From assembly GCF_000282515.1 (NCBI RefSeq), contig NZ_AKJD01000063.1:106847-170846 (forward strand): a stretch of DNA of 64,000 bases, in the 5' to 3' direction. The notes under the pieces were generated by a model. That model was not told the DNA's origin, made no database searches, and was given only the letters and a program-made list of their open reading frames with translations. Positions 30,177 through 40,596 of this stretch are shown here, piece by piece; the stretch's first letter is position 1; the number at the start of each line of letters is the position of its first letter. This DNA comes from Pseudomonas sp. GM80. Lineage in GTDB: Bacteria; Pseudomonadota; Gammaproteobacteria; Pseudomonadales; Pseudomonadaceae. A program made the position numbers and the translations under genes.

Positions 30177-30329
30177 GTCTGTACGGCCATTTTTGCCAGC
30201 ATTATTTCGAGGGCCAGGGAGTCAGAGACAAGGCGCTGCGACGACTCATAGCTTGCTATGGGGAGGAGCAGCAACGCAGTATCTGACTCCCTGGAACCGA
30301 AATAAGCTGACAAAAATGGCCACACAGAC
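30177..30329. repeat. 153-bp near-perfect inverted repeat in the opgG leader region
   Basis: The left arm GTCTGTACGGCCATTTTTG.. and right arm ..CAAAAATGGCCACACAGAC are complementary over more than 50 bases with few mismatches (also CCAGGGAGTCAGA / TCTGACTCCCTGG), closing on an apical CATAG-CTTG-CTATG hairpin. This dominates the 432-base gap between dtd and opgG. It ends 48 bases before the opgG start. It could be a palindromic miniature element or a leader RNA structure. The remainder, 29946-30176, holds only a small GGGGAATCATTTTGCCCC hairpin that I can point to. Confidence 0.85.
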
Positions 30330-30352
30330 GGCTTGCTGGCCGTTGGTTTTTT
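30327..30352 (+). terminator. Terminator-like hairpin just before opgG
   Basis: ACGGC-TTGCTG-GCCGT followed by TGGTTTTTT has the shape of a weak intrinsic terminator, 25 bases before the opgG GTG. Its left stem overlaps the end of the long inverted repeat, and GGCCGT (30338-30343) could instead pair with ACGGCC (30183-30188), so alternative folds exist. Confidence 0.5.
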
Positions 30353-30377
30353 GATCTGTTTTCGGCGAGGGTTGCTC

Positions 30378-32189
30378 GTGATTGTTAGTCCCTGTAATGC
30401 AGCAAAATTGTCTGCCAAACGCGTGCGAAGTGCTCTGGTAGCGGGCTCGGCGCTCCTGTGCCTGCTCAGCGCCGGCCAGCTTTGGGCGTTCAATCTTGAC
30501 GATGTATCGGCGAAAGCTAAAGAACTGGCCGGGCAGAAGTTCGAAGCCCCGCGCAGCAATCTGCCGAACGAGTTCCGCGACATGAAGTTCGCGGACTATC
30601 AGAAAATCCGCTTCCTCACCGAAAAGGCTGAGTGGGCTGATCAGAAGACCCCGTTCAAACTTTCCTTCTATCACCAGGGTATGCACTTCGATACGCCGGT
30701 GAAAATCAACGAAATCACCGCGAACACCGTCGAAGAGATCAAATACGATCCGACACGCTTCGATTTCGGCGACCTGAAATTCGATCCGAAAGCCACCGAA
30801 CAACTGGGTTATGCCGGTTTCCGTGTGCTGTACCCGATCAACAAGGCCGACAAGCAAGACGAAATCATGACCATGCTCGGCGCGAGTTACTTCCGCGTTG
30901 TCGGCAAGGGTCACACCTACGGCCTCTCGGCGCGTGGTCTGGCGATTGATACCGCGCTGCCGTCGGGCGAAGAATTCCCGCGTTTCCGCGAGTTCTGGAT
31001 TCAACAGCCGAAGCCGGGCGACAAGCATCTGGTGATCTTCGCGCTGCTCGATTCGCCGCGCGCCACCGGTGCCTACCGCCTGATCCTGCGTCCGGGCAGC
31101 GACACCATTGTCGACGTCAAGGCGCAGATGTTCCTGCGTGACAAGGTTGGCAAACTGGGCATCGCGCCGCTGACCAGCATGTTCCTGTTCGGCGCCAACC
31201 AGCCGTCGAAAGTCCTCAACTACCGTCGTGAACTGCACGACTCCAGCGGTCTGTCGATCCATGCCGGCAATGGCGAGTGGATCTGGCGCCCGTTGAACAA
31301 CCCGAAACACCTGGCCGTGAGCAACTTCAGCATCGAGAACCCGCGTGGTTTCGGTCTGCTGCAACGTGGCCGCGACTTCAGCCACTACGAAGACCTCGAC
31401 GACCGCTACGACAAGCGCCCAAGCGCCTGGATCGAGCCGAAGGGCGAGTGGGGCAAGGGCACCGTTGATCTGGTAGAGATTCCGACCGCTGACGAAACCA
31501 ACGACAACATCGTTGCGTTCTGGAGCCCGGAAAAAATGCCGGAGCCGGGTCAGCCACTGGACTTCGCTTACCGCATGCACTGGACCATGGACGAAGCGGC
31601 GATTCATGCGCCGGACAGCGCCTGGGTTTCGCAGACTCTGCGTTCGACCGGTGACGTCAAGCAATCGAACCTGATCCGTCAGCCGGACGGCAGCGTTGCG
31701 TATCTGGTCGACTTCGAAGGTCCATCGCTGGCCGCGCTGACCCCGGATGCCGACGTGCGCAGTCAGGTCAGCGTCGGCGACAACGCCGAGCTGGTCGAAA
31801 ACAGCGTGCGCTACAACCCGGAAACCAAAGGCTGGCGCTTGACCCTGCGGATGAAAATCAAGGACGCGAGCAAGTCGACCGAGATGCGTGCCGCCCTGGT
31901 TCAGCCAGTCGTGACTGCTGATCTGGCGAAATCGGTGCCGGCGTCCAACTCGTCCGTCGCCAAGGCCGACAAGGTTGCCGCCAAGCAACAAGAGAAACTC
32001 GACAAGGAAGCCAAGGCTGCCGAGGCCAAACAGGCCGACGCCAAGCCAGCTGCAGATGCCAAGGACAAGGCCAACAAAGACGCCAAGCAGCCAGTTGCTG
32101 CCGACGCGGCCCCAGCCACACCGGAATCGGCACCGACTGAAGAAGTCCTGACCGAGACCTGGAGCTATCAGTTGCCTGCCGATGAGTAA
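30378..32189 (+). CDS. opgG: Osmoregulated periplasmic glucan biosynthesis protein G
   Basis: A 603-residue periplasmic protein needed with OpgH to make osmoregulated periplasmic glucans. A basic N-terminus and hydrophobic core ([20 protein letters not shown]) form the signal peptide, followed by the OpgG beta-sandwich domain ([16 protein letters not shown] onward). Residues ~520-585 are an Ala/Lys/Asp-rich low-complexity stretch before a final [16 protein letters not shown] 30378 has CGAGGG 7 bases upstream; an in-frame frame extends into the hairpin region but is unsupported. It overlaps opgH by 8 bases. Confidence 0.93.
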   Translation: MIVSPCNAAKLSAKRVRSALVAGSALLCLLSAGQLWAFNLDDVSAKAKELAGQKFEAPRSNLPNEFRDMKFADYQKIRFLTEKAEWADQKTPFKLSFYHQGMHFDTPVKINEITANTVEEIKYDPTRFDFGDLKFDPKATEQLGYAGFRVLYPINKADKQDEIMTMLGASYFRVVGKGHTYGLSARGLAIDTALPSGEEFPRFREFWIQQPKPGDKHLVIFALLDSPRATGAYRLILRPGSDTIVDVKAQMFLRDKVGKLGIAPLTSMFLFGANQPSKVLNYRRELHDSSGLSIHAGNGEWIWRPLNNPKHLAVSNFSIENPRGFGLLQRGRDFSHYEDLDDRYDKRPSAWIEPKGEWGKGTVDLVEIPTADETNDNIVAFWSPEKMPEPGQPLDFAYRMHWTMDEAAIHAPDSAWVSQTLRSTGDVKQSNLIRQPDGSVAYLVDFEGPSLAALTPDADVRSQVSVGDNAELVENSVRYNPETKGWRLTLRMKIKDASKSTEMRAALVQPVVTADLAKSVPASNSSVAKADKVAAKQQEKLDKEAKAAEAKQADAKPAADAKDKANKDAKQPVAADAAPATPESAPTEEVLTETWSYQLPADE

Positions 32190-34752
32190 CTCTCAAGTAC
32201 AGCCAGAGACTCTTTCCGAGTATCTGGCGCATCTGCCGATGACCGACGAGCAGCGCGCGGAACTCGCGGGCTGCCAGTCGTTCAGCGAGCTGCATGAACG
32301 CCTGTCGTCTTCAACCTTCGACGCACCTGTCGAGGCCGCCCAGGCTTCGGTGGGCAAGCGCCTGGTCCTGAGCACTGCCGAACAGCTGGAAGAAGCGGAG
32401 ATGCTGGTGCTCGACGCCAGCGGTCGCGTCAGCCTGAAGGCGACGCCGCCGATCCGCCGCACCAAGGTCGTACCGGAACCGTGGCGCACCAATATTCTGG
32501 TGCGTGGCTGGCGCCGCATGACCGGTCGCACCAACCCGCCACAGCCGCCGAAGGACGAAAACGTTCTGCCGGCCGCGCGCTGGCGTACCGTCGGTTCGAT
32601 TCGCCGCTACATTCTGCTGGTGCTGATGCTCGGCCAGACCATCGTCGCTGGCTGGTACATGAAAGGCATCATGCCGTACCAGGGCTGGTCGTTCGTCGAC
32701 CTTGATGAAGTTCTGCACCAGCCGCTGCTGCAAACCGCCACGCAAGTGCTGCCGTATGCGCTGCAAACCAGTATTCTGATTCTGTTCGGGATTCTGTTCT
32801 GCTGGGTATCGGCCGGTTTCTGGACGGCGCTGATGGGCTTCCTTGAGTTGCTCACCGGTCACGATAAATACCGTATCTCCGGCAAAAGTGCGGGCAACGA
32901 GCCGATTGCCAAAGATGCGCGTACCGCGTTGGTGATGCCGATCTGCAACGAAGACGTACCGCGCGTATTCGCCGGTCTGCGCGCAACGTTCGAATCGGTC
33001 GCCGCCACCGGTGATCTGGATCGTTTCGACTTCTTCGTTCTCAGCGACAGTAACGACACCGATATCTGTGTCGCCGAGCAACAGGCCTGGCTGGACGTCT
33101 GCCGCGAAGCCAAAGGTTTCGGCAAGATCTTCTATCGCCGCCGCCGCCGTCGGGTAAAACGCAAGAGCGGTAACCTCGACGACTTCTGCCGTCGTTGGGG
33201 CGGTGACTATAAGTACATGGTCGTGCTCGACGCTGACTCGGTCATGAGCGGTGAGTGCCTGACCAGTCTGGTGCGCTTGATGGAAGCCACGCCGGACGCC
33301 GGGATCATCCAGACCGCGCCGCGTGCGTCGGGCATGGACACTCTCTATGCGCGCATGCAGCAGTTTGCGACCCGCGTGTACGGTCCGTTGTTTACCGCCG
33401 GTCTGCACTTCTGGCAGTTGGGTGAATCCCACTACTGGGGTCACAACGCGATCATCCGCATGAAGCCGTTTATCGACCACTGCGCCTTGGCGCCGTTGCC
33501 GGGTAAAGGTGCCTTCTCCGGTGCGATTCTGTCTCACGACTTCGTTGAAGCCGCGCTGATGCGCCGTGCCGGTTGGGGCGTGTGGATTGCCTACGACTTG
33601 CCGGGCAGCTACGAAGAACTGCCGCCGAACCTGCTCGACGAACTCAAGCGTGACCGTCGCTGGTGCCACGGCAACCTGATGAACTTCCGTCTGTTCCTGG
33701 TCAAAGGCATGCACCCGGTGCACCGCGCGGTGTTCCTGACCGGCGTGATGTCGTACCTGTCGGCGCCGTTGTGGTTCTTCTTCCTGGTGTTGTCGACTGC
33801 GCTGCTGGCGGTGAACACGCTGATGGAGCCGCAGTACTTCCTCGAACCGCGTCAGCTCTATCCGCTGTGGCCACAATGGCACCCGGACAAGGCGATCGCG
33901 CTGTTCTCGACGACCATCGTGCTGCTGTTCCTGCCGAAACTGTTGAGCATCATCCTGATCTGGGCCAAGGGCGCGAAAGAGTTCGGCGGCAAGTTCAAGG
34001 TGACCCTGTCGATGCTGCTGGAGATGTTGTTCTCCATGCTGCTGGCGCCGGTGCGGATGATTTTCCACACGCGTTTCGTGTTGGCTGCGTTCCTCGGCTG
34101 GGCCGCGACCTGGAACTCGCCGCAACGTGACGACGACTCGACGCCTTGGAGCGAAGCGGTCAAACGCCACGGCCCGCAAACTTTGCTGGGTTTCTGCTGG
34201 GCGCTACTGGTGATCTGGCTGAACCCGAGCTTCCTCTGGTGGCTGGTGCCAATCGTCGGTTCGCTGATGCTGTCGATCCCGGTGTCGGTGATCTCCAGCC
34301 GTGTCGGCCTGGGCCTGAAGTCCCGTGACGAGAGCCTGTTCCTCATCCCTGAGGAATACAATCCGCCACAGGCGCTGCTGGCTACCGATCAGTACACCCA
34401 TGAAAATCGTTACCACGCTCTAAACGACGGCTTCGTCCGCGCGGTGGTCGATCCTCAGCAGAACGCTTTGGCGTGCTCGCTGGCGACCTCGCGTCACGGT
34501 CAGGCTGAACCGATCGAGTGGCTGCGTCAGGAGCGTGTACGTCACGCGATCAAGGTCGGCCCGGCCGGGCTGAACAACCATGATCGTCTGCAACTGCTGA
34601 GCGACCCTGTTGCCCTGGCACGTTTGCATGAGCAGGTCTGGGCGGAAGGTCACGCCGAGTGGCTGGATGCCTGGCGCGCTTCGGTGAAAGCCGATCCGCA
34701 TGCGCCGTTGTTGCCGTTGCAACCGGTGAACATGCAGGTTCAGCCAGCCTGA
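32182..34752 (+). CDS. opgH: Osmoregulated glucan glucosyltransferase H
   Basis: An 856-residue inner-membrane GT2 glycosyltransferase that polymerises the beta-1,2 glucan backbone from UDP-glucose. A cytoplasmic N-terminal region (~1-140) is followed by two membrane helices, the GT domain with [11 protein letters not shown] and [13 protein letters not shown], the RDRRWCHGN (Q/RxxRW-type) motif near residue 490, a multi-helix C-terminal membrane part and a ~140-residue tail. Length is typical. Start at 32182 lies inside the end of opgG, so translation is coupled. Confidence 0.95.
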   Translation: MSNSQVQPETLSEYLAHLPMTDEQRAELAGCQSFSELHERLSSSTFDAPVEAAQASVGKRLVLSTAEQLEEAEMLVLDASGRVSLKATPPIRRTKVVPEPWRTNILVRGWRRMTGRTNPPQPPKDENVLPAARWRTVGSIRRYILLVLMLGQTIVAGWYMKGIMPYQGWSFVDLDEVLHQPLLQTATQVLPYALQTSILILFGILFCWVSAGFWTALMGFLELLTGHDKYRISGKSAGNEPIAKDARTALVMPICNEDVPRVFAGLRATFESVAATGDLDRFDFFVLSDSNDTDICVAEQQAWLDVCREAKGFGKIFYRRRRRRVKRKSGNLDDFCRRWGGDYKYMVVLDADSVMSGECLTSLVRLMEATPDAGIIQTAPRASGMDTLYARMQQFATRVYGPLFTAGLHFWQLGESHYWGHNAIIRMKPFIDHCALAPLPGKGAFSGAILSHDFVEAALMRRAGWGVWIAYDLPGSYEELPPNLLDELKRDRRWCHGNLMNFRLFLVKGMHPVHRAVFLTGVMSYLSAPLWFFFLVLSTALLAVNTLMEPQYFLEPRQLYPLWPQWHPDKAIALFSTTIVLLFLPKLLSIILIWAKGAKEFGGKFKVTLSMLLEMLFSMLLAPVRMIFHTRFVLAAFLGWAATWNSPQRDDDSTPWSEAVKRHGPQTLLGFCWALLVIWLNPSFLWWLVPIVGSLMLSIPVSVISSRVGLGLKSRDESLFLIPEEYNPPQALLATDQYTHENRYHALNDGFVRAVVDPQQNALACSLATSRHGQAEPIEWLRQERVRHAIKVGPAGLNNHDRLQLLSDPVALARLHEQVWAEGHAEWLDAWRASVKADPHAPLLPLQPVNMQVQPA

Positions 34753-34753
34753 T

Positions 34754-34831
34754 AAAAAGATCGCAGCCTTCGGCAGCTCCTACAGGATTATGTGAACACC
34801 TGTAGGAGCTGCCGGAGGCTGCGATCTTTTG
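34754..34831. repeat. REP pair, family A
   Basis: Two inverted family A copies with about 20 bases between arms follow opgH. One arm has GCCGGAGGC. It probably marks the 3' end of the opgGH transcript. Confidence 0.9.
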
Positions 34832-34988
34832 CTTTTCAATCCCTCCCCGTAACAACAATTCCCGGCAAAAAACCTTGTGCAAACGGACGAGTGCGTTAGC
34901 ATCCTTCCCCGAATTGGCGCACCCGGGCTTTTTTGCCCGTCTCTGTTGGTTTTCGCGCCGCAAACGCAATGGTTTTGGGGACTTGAAG

Positions 34989-35786
34989 ATGAAGAAGTAT
35001 CTGTCGATGCTGCTGGTCGGCGTCACGGCACTGGTTGCAGTCAATGCGGCCCAGGCTGGCGCAATCGATGACGCGGTCAAGCGTGGCACGTTGAAAGTCG
35101 GTATGGATCCGACCTATATGCCGTTCGAAATGACCAACAAGCGCGGCGAAATCATCGGCTTCGAAGTCGACATCCTCAAAGCCATGTCCAAGGCCATGGG
35201 CGTCAAACTGGAGCTGGTTTCCACCGGTTACGACGGCATCATCCCGGCGCTGATGACTGACAAATTCGACATGATCGGCAGCGGCATGACCCTGACTCAG
35301 GAGCGCAACCTGCGCCTGAATTTCAGCGAACCATTCATCGTTGTCGGCCAGACCCTGCTGATCCGCAAAGAGCTGGAAGGCACCATCAAGTCCTACAAAG
35401 ACCTGAACACCGCGGACTACCGCATCACCTCCAAGCTCGGTACCACCGGTGAAATGGTTGCCAAGAAGCTGATCTCCAAAGCCAAGTACCACGGCTACGA
35501 CAACGAGCAGGAAGCCGTGCTCGACGTGGTCAACGGCAAGGCTGACGCCTTTATCTACGACGCCCCGTACAACGTTGTTGCGGTGACCAAGGTCGGCGCC
35601 GGCAAACTGGTGTTCCTCGACAAGCCGTTCACCTACGAGCCATTGGCGTTTGGTCTGAAGAAGGGCGATTACGACAGCATCAACTTCATCAACAACTTCC
35701 TGCACCAGATCCACGAAGACGGCACCTACGATCGCATCCATGACAAGTGGTTCAAGAGCACCGAGTGGCTCAAGGACATGGAATAA
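34989..35786 (+). CDS. Polar amino-acid ABC transporter, substrate-binding protein
   Basis: A 265-residue periplasmic protein with a signal peptide (~1-23, AAQA cleavage) and an SBP_bac_3 domain: TLKVGMDPTYMPFEM near residue 34, GFEVDILKAMSKAMG, and the basic pair in TQERNLRLNFSEPF that normally binds the amino-acid carboxylate. It is similar in design to GlnH/HisJ-type proteins; the exact amino acid is not predictable. ATG 34989 follows GGGACTTGAAG. A family C repeat separates it from the permease gene. Confidence 0.92.
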   Translation: MKKYLSMLLVGVTALVAVNAAQAGAIDDAVKRGTLKVGMDPTYMPFEMTNKRGEIIGFEVDILKAMSKAMGVKLELVSTGYDGIIPALMTDKFDMIGSGMTLTQERNLRLNFSEPFIVVGQTLLIRKELEGTIKSYKDLNTADYRITSKLGTTGEMVAKKLISKAKYHGYDNEQEAVLDVVNGKADAFIYDAPYNVVAVTKVGAGKLVFLDKPFTYEPLAFGLKKGDYDSINFINNFLHQIHEDGTYDRIHDKWFKSTEWLKDME

Positions 35787-35798
35787 CGTGCATCTGCT

Positions 35799-35909
35799 GA
35801 TCGTTCCCACGCTCTGCGTGGGAACGCATCCTGTGACGCTCCGCGTCACGATCAGGCAGGGACGCAGAGCGTCCCGAGCGGCATTCCCACGCAGAGCGTG
35901 GGAACGATC
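35799..35909. repeat. Palindromic repeat, family C
   Basis: GATCGTTCCCACGCTCTGCG and its inverse enclose two smaller hairpins (TGACGCTCCGCGTCA and GGACGCAGAGCGTCC). It lies inside the amino-acid transporter operon, 15 bases before the permease ATG, so it must be transcribed and may reduce permease expression relative to the binding protein. Confidence 0.9.
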
Positions 35910-35924
35910 ATCCGAGAACCTGCA

Positions 35925-36884
35925 ATGAAACAGAAAAAAGCCCAATGGCCCTGGCACGTCCTCACCGTGCTGGTGCTGGTCGGCCTCGCCGTCGCGTTGT
36001 ATTACGCGACGTCGCTGATGTCCTACGAATGGCGCTGGAACCGCGTGCCGCAGTACTTCGCCTATCAGGCTGAAGAAACCCAGCGTGCCACGGACATTTC
36101 CACCGTCACTGAACTCGTGCGCAAGGGCAGCAGCGCGCAAGTCACCCTGCGCAACGACGCCGGTGACGAGCAGCACCTGACTGTCGACGAGAACAGCCTG
36201 CAATTCGCTCAGGGCGACGATGTGGCCGAAGGCGACGTCGTGGGTGTCACTCGCCATTGGGCGGCAGGGCCGCTGTTGTGGGGCCTGTGGACGACGCTTT
36301 GGTTGTCGGTGGTGTCGGGGATTCTGGGATTGCTGATCGGCCTGGTCACCGGCCTGTGCCGTCTGTCCAACAACCCGACCTTGCGCGACCTCTCGACCAT
36401 CTACGTCGAACTGGTACGCGGCACGCCGTTGTTGGTGCAGATTTTCATTTTCTACTTCTTCATCGGCACGGTGATGAACCTGTCCCGCGAATTCGCCGGG
36501 ATCGCTGCGCTGTCGCTGTTCACCGGCGCCTACGTGGCCGAGATCATTCGTTCTGGCGTGCAATCGATCGCCCGTGGCCAGAACGAAGCGGCGCGCTCCC
36601 TCGGCCTGAGTGCCGGTCAGTCGATGCGCCACGTGGTGCTGCCGCAAGCGCTGAAACGCGTGCTGCCACCGCTGGCGGGGCAGTTCATCAGTCTGGTCAA
36701 GGACACCTCGCTGGTGTCGGTGATCGCCATCACCGAACTGCTGAAAAGTGGCCGTGAAGTCATCACCACCTCGTTCTCGCCGTTCGAAATCCTGTTCTGC
36801 GTCGCCGGCCTGTACCTGTTGATCAACCTGCCGCTGTCGAAAATCGCCAGCCGGCTTGAGCGGAGGCTCGCGCAAAGTGATTGA
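35925..36884 (+). CDS. Polar amino-acid ABC transporter, permease with periplasmic insertion
   Basis: A 319-residue His/Glu/Gln-type permease. The first helix (~8-30) is followed by an ~85-residue hydrophilic, apparently periplasmic segment (31-115, containing [20 protein letters not shown]), then the usual core of membrane helices with the EAA loop [20 protein letters not shown] near residue 215. The insertion is larger than in textbook GlnP/HisM permeases. Only one permease gene is present, so it would act as a homodimer. It overlaps the ATPase gene by 8 bases. Confidence 0.9.
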   Translation: MKQKKAQWPWHVLTVLVLVGLAVALYYATSLMSYEWRWNRVPQYFAYQAEETQRATDISTVTELVRKGSSAQVTLRNDAGDEQHLTVDENSLQFAQGDDVAEGDVVGVTRHWAAGPLLWGLWTTLWLSVVSGILGLLIGLVTGLCRLSNNPTLRDLSTIYVELVRGTPLLVQIFIFYFFIGTVMNLSREFAGIAALSLFTGAYVAEIIRSGVQSIARGQNEAARSLGLSAGQSMRHVVLPQALKRVLPPLAGQFISLVKDTSLVSVIAITELLKSGREVITTSFSPFEILFCVAGLYLLINLPLSKIASRLERRLAQSD

Positions 36885-37611
36885 AGTCCGCGATCTGGTA
36901 AAAGTCTTCGACACCCGTGGGCAAGTGGTGCGCGCGGTGGATAACGTCAGTACCACGGTGGCCAAGGGCGAAGTGCTGGTAGTGATCGGCCCGTCCGGTT
37001 CCGGCAAGTCGACCTTCCTGCGTTGCCTCAATGGCCTGGAAGAATTCGATTCCGGTTCGGTGAGCATCGACGGCCTGCAACTGGCCGACGCGAAAACCGA
37101 CGTCAACGCCTACCGCCGCGAAGTCGGCATGGTCTTTCAGCATTTCAACCTGTTCCCGCACATGACCGTGCTGGAAAATCTCTGTCTGGCGCAGAAAGTC
37201 GTGCGCAAGCGCGGCAAGAAAGAGCGCGAGGCGAAGGCGATGGAGTTGCTGCAGAAAGTCGGTATTGCACAGAAGGCCAACGAGTTTCCGTCACGCCTGT
37301 CCGGCGGTCAGCAACAGCGCGTGGCAATTGCCCGGGCGCTGGCGATGGAGCCGAAGGTGATGTTGTTTGACGAGCCGACCTCGGCGCTCGACCCGGAAAT
37401 GGTCGGTGAGGTGCTGGACGTGATGAAGAACCTGGCCGTGGAAGGCATGACCATGGTTTGCGTCACGCACGAGATGGGTTTTGCTCGGGAAGTGGCGGAT
37501 CGGGTGTTGTTTTTCGATCACGGCAAATTGCTCGAAGATGCCGCGCCAGCGGAATTCTTCGATGCACCGAAGGATCCGAGGGCTCAGGCCTTCCTGCGCC
37601 AGGTTCTGTAA
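36877..37611 (+). CDS. Polar amino-acid ABC transporter, ATP-binding protein
   Basis: A 244-residue GlnQ/HisP-type ATPase. Walker [11 protein letters not shown] is near residue 34, the Q-loop [14 protein letters not shown], the signature [15 protein letters not shown] near residue 143 and Walker [13 protein letters not shown] follow. GTG 36877 lies within the end of the permease gene, 10 bases after GGAGG; a start further upstream is not needed to complete the domain. Confidence 0.93.
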   Translation: MIEVRDLVKVFDTRGQVVRAVDNVSTTVAKGEVLVVIGPSGSGKSTFLRCLNGLEEFDSGSVSIDGLQLADAKTDVNAYRREVGMVFQHFNLFPHMTVLENLCLAQKVVRKRGKKEREAKAMELLQKVGIAQKANEFPSRLSGGQQQRVAIARALAMEPKVMLFDEPTSALDPEMVGEVLDVMKNLAVEGMTMVCVTHEMGFAREVADRVLFFDHGKLLEDAAPAEFFDAPKDPRAQAFLRQVL

Positions 37612-37633
37612 CTGCGGCGTCCTCTCGGACGCC

Positions 37634-37723
37634 ATCGCTGGCAAGCCAGCTCCCACAGGGTTTGTAGTCGATCACAAAGTTTGTGTTCAGCTAATTCACT
37701 GTGGGAGCTGGCTTGCCAGCGAT
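37634..37723. repeat. REP pair, family B
   Basis: Inverted copies of ATCGCTGGCAAGCCAGCTCC lie about 40 bases apart between the convergent ends of the ABC ATPase and the chemoreceptor gene. Confidence 0.9.
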
Positions 37724-37766
37724 AGCATCACCCCGGTTCCAAGCGAACCGAGGTGGATGAATCACC

Positions 37767-39683
37767 TCAAACCTTGAATCGCCCCACCAGCATCTGTAAA
37801 TGCGTCCCCAACCGCGCCAGCTCAACGCTGGACGCCGCCGTCTCTTCACTCGCCGCCGACGTCTGATCCGACACGTCCCGCACATTCAGCACGCTACGGT
37901 TGATCTCTTCCGCCACCGCGCTCTGCTGCTCGGCCGCCGCGGCAATCTGCTGGTTCATCGCCTGAATCGCCGACACGGTGCGCGTGATGCTCTCCAGCGA
38001 ACCACCGGCGCGACGGGTCAGCTCGACGCTGCTGTCGGTCAGGGTGCGGCTGTTGTCCATGATCGTTGCGACCTGCTGGGTACCGTTCTGCAGGCCAACG
38101 ATCAGCTCTTCGATCTCTTCGGTGGACTTCTGTGTGCGCTGGGCGAGGCTGCGCACTTCGTCGGCGACCACGGCGAAACCACGCCCGGCTTCACCGGCAC
38201 GCGCCGCTTCGATGGCCGCGTTGAGGGCCAGCAGGTTGGTTTGCTGGGCCACGGATTTGATCACGTCGAGGACGCTGCCGATCTTGTCGCTTTCGCGCTT
38301 GAGCTCGCCCATGGCTTCGGTGGAGTGACCGACTTCAACGGCCAGACGCTCGATCTGCGCGATGGCTTCGCCGACGACTTTGTCGCCTTCGCGGGCCTGT
38401 TGGTCAGCAGCCACGGCCGCTTCGGAGGCTTCCTCGGCGTTGCGCGCGACTTCCTGCACGGTGGCGGCCATTTCGTTCATGGCGGTGGCGACCTGGTCAG
38501 TCTCGATCTTCTGATTGTTGACCCCGGCGCTGGTCTGCTCGGTCACGGCCGAGAGTTCCTCAGCAGCGCTGGCGATCTGGGTGACGCCATCGCTGATGCC
38601 GCCGATCAACTCGCGCAGGCCTTGGGTCATGCTCTGCATCGAGCGTTGCAACTGCCCGAGTTCGTCGCGGCGCAGGGAGATAAGGTTGTGGGTCAGGTCG
38701 CCAGCGGCCACGCGCTCGGCGACTTTCAGAGTCTGGTGCAGCGGAATGATGATCTGGCGAGTGATTGCCCACGCAGCGAGCAGGCCGAACGCCAGGGCTA
38801 GCGCAGTGGCAATCAGCAGCATGTTTTTGGCGTGGGCGGCGTCGGTGTCGCGCACGATGGTCTGCGAGGCGGTGAGCTTCTTGCTGAGGTCGATCAGAAT
38901 GTCGCCTTGCGCTGACATTCGCGCGAGGGACTTGGCGTTGGTGACCTGGGAGTCGCGGAACTGAGCGACCGCCGCGCGATAGGCCTTGATCGAGTCAGTG
39001 GCCTGTTGCAGGTTGGCGATGTGCTGTTCCGGCAGTTTCGCCGGCAGGCTCTCAAGGTTTTTCAGAGCGCTGTCGATGGCGTCCAGCGCCGGTTGCTCGG
39101 CTTCAGCCTTGCCGCTGTAGGTGTAGCCGCGAACCTGATAACGCGCCTGTTGCAGCAGTTTGCTCAGCTCGATCACGCTGTTGAATTGCGCGACGCTGTC
39201 GCCCTGCAGCAGGGATTTTTCCACTTCGGCAACCTTGGCCACGGCGTTGTCGGCACTGGCGCCGAGCTTGCTGCGCGCGTCTTCACGTTGCACGGTGGCC
39301 TGGGCCATGTCGGCAAAAGCGCGTTTGTACTCGGCGACGGCGGCCAGTTGCTGATCAACCATGGCGGCATCGGACGGTTGTTCGATCAGGCTGCGGGCGG
39401 TTTGCAGACCGCTGTCGAGTTTGCCGAGCAACTCGTTCACCGCGCCAGGGCCCTGTTCGCCACGGCGCGCTTCATAGTCCAGGCGCGCCAGACGCAAGTC
39501 CTTGGTCAGCTCATTGAGGCTGGAGATGAACCCCAGTTTGTCACCGCGGCTGATGATGCCGTTCATGCCGGTCCAGCCGGTGAAGGTGATCAACAGCGTC
39601 AGCAACAGCACCAGGCCGAAACCGATACCCAACTTGCGTTTGACGCTGACGTTTCCAAGATTCTCGGCTAACCAACGGTACAT
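37767..39683 (-). CDS. Methyl-accepting chemotaxis protein with helical bimodular (HBM) sensor
   Basis: A 638-residue chemoreceptor. The first membrane helix is at ~19-40, the periplasmic part (~45-285) is long, helical and without Cache motifs, the second helix is at ~288-308, followed by HAMP and a signalling domain with [20 protein letters not shown]. Size and architecture match the McpS/HBM group, members of which bind organic acids or polyamines. The ligand cannot be assigned here. It is transcribed alone. Confidence 0.9.
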   Translation of the reverse strand: MYRWLAENLGNVSVKRKLGIGFGLVLLLTLLITFTGWTGMNGIISRGDKLGFISSLNELTKDLRLARLDYEARRGEQGPGAVNELLGKLDSGLQTARSLIEQPSDAAMVDQQLAAVAEYKRAFADMAQATVQREDARSKLGASADNAVAKVAEVEKSLLQGDSVAQFNSVIELSKLLQQARYQVRGYTYSGKAEAEQPALDAIDSALKNLESLPAKLPEQHIANLQQATDSIKAYRAAVAQFRDSQVTNAKSLARMSAQGDILIDLSKKLTASQTIVRDTDAAHAKNMLLIATALALAFGLLAAWAITRQIIIPLHQTLKVAERVAAGDLTHNLISLRRDELGQLQRSMQSMTQGLRELIGGISDGVTQIASAAEELSAVTEQTSAGVNNQKIETDQVATAMNEMAATVQEVARNAEEASEAAVAADQQAREGDKVVGEAIAQIERLAVEVGHSTEAMGELKRESDKIGSVLDVIKSVAQQTNLLALNAAIEAARAGEAGRGFAVVADEVRSLAQRTQKSTEEIEELIVGLQNGTQQVATIMDNSRTLTDSSVELTRRAGGSLESITRTVSAIQAMNQQIAAAAEQQSAVAEEINRSVLNVRDVSDQTSAASEETAASSVELARLGTHLQMLVGRFKV

Positions 39684-39778
39684 GCGACCACTCCCCGACC
39701 CACTAATTGGACTTATGGGGAGGGTATCGGCCGAGTGATGGCAATCTGTAACACCATTTATCCGCCGGCCCCGCCATC

Positions 39779-39871
39779 CTGTAGGAGCTGTCGAGTGAAA
39801 CGAGGCTGCGATCTTTTGATCTTGCTTCTAAAAAACAACATCAAAAGATCGCAGCCTGCGGCAGCTCCTAC
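39779..39871. repeat. REP pair, family A, with one altered arm
   Basis: The right arm is canonical (AAAAGATCGCAGCCTGCGG). The left arm reads GTAGGAGCTG, TCGAGTGAAACGA, GGCTGCGATC: the central CCG.A is replaced by 13 bases, enlarging the loop while keeping both stem halves. Confidence 0.85.
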
Positions 39872-39888
39872 CGGGGATTGGGCGACGC

Positions 39889-40596
39889 TTAAAAAAGGCG
39901 GGCGAGGAGGGCGGTGACGGCGGTTTCGACGCGCAGGATGCGCTCGCCGAGTTGCACCGGTTGCAGGCCGGACTTGCCCAGCAGGTCGATCTCGTAGGGA
40001 ATCCAGCCACCTTCGGGGCCGATCGCCAGGGTGACCGGTTCGCTGAGGGCGCGCGGGCACGGCGGATAGTTACCGGGATGGCCGACAAGACCGAGAGTGC
40101 CTTCGGTAATCGCCGGCAGGCGGTCTTCAACGAAAGGCTTGAAGCGCTTTTCGATGATGATTTCCGGTAGCACCGTGTCGCGGGCCTGTTCGAGGCCGAG
40201 GATCAAGTTTTCGCGAATCGCCTCAGGCTCCAGAAACGGTGTCTGCCAGAAGCTTTTTTCGACCCGATAGCTGTTGACCAGAATCACCTTCGACACGCCC
40301 ATGGTCGCCACGGTCTGAAACACCCGGCGGAGCATTTTCGGACGCGGCAGCGCCAGCACGAGAGTCAGCGGCAGTTTGGCCGGTGGCGGCTGATCGAGGG
40401 TCACGCGCAGTTCGGCTTCACCCGCTTCCAGGCGCAGCAACTCGGCCGAACCCATCAGCCCGTTGATGCGCCCGACGCGCAGGCTGTCACCGACTTCCGA
40501 GCGGTGAACTTCCTGCATATGGGTCAGGCGACGATCACGCAGCACCACGCGGTCGGCCGCAATGAAATCGGCCTCTTCGAGCAACAGCAGGTTCAT
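39889..40596 (-). CDS. rsmE: 16S rRNA m3U1498 methyltransferase
   Basis: A 235-residue SPOUT-fold methyltransferase that N3-methylates U1498 of 16S rRNA using SAM. An N-terminal PUA-like region ([20 protein letters not shown]) precedes the knot, with [17 protein letters not shown] near residue 190 and [15 protein letters not shown] at the end. It overlaps tatC by four bases and probably belongs to the tat transcript. Confidence 0.96.
   Translation of the reverse strand: MNLLLLEEADFIAADRVVLRDRRLTHMQEVHRSEVGDSLRVGRINGLMGSAELLRLEAGEAELRVTLDQPPPAKLPLTLVLALPRPKMLRRVFQTVATMGVSKVILVNSYRVEKSFWQTPFLEPEAIRENLILGLEQARDTVLPEIIIEKRFKPFVEDRLPAITEGTLGLVGHPGNYPPCPRALSEPVTLAIGPEGGWIPYEIDLLGKSGLQPVQLGERILRVETAVTALLARLF

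Noticed and set aside
30077..30286. Small open frame of 69 codons before opgG
   Set aside because: It lies mostly within the large inverted repeat and has no ribosome-binding site or family features.
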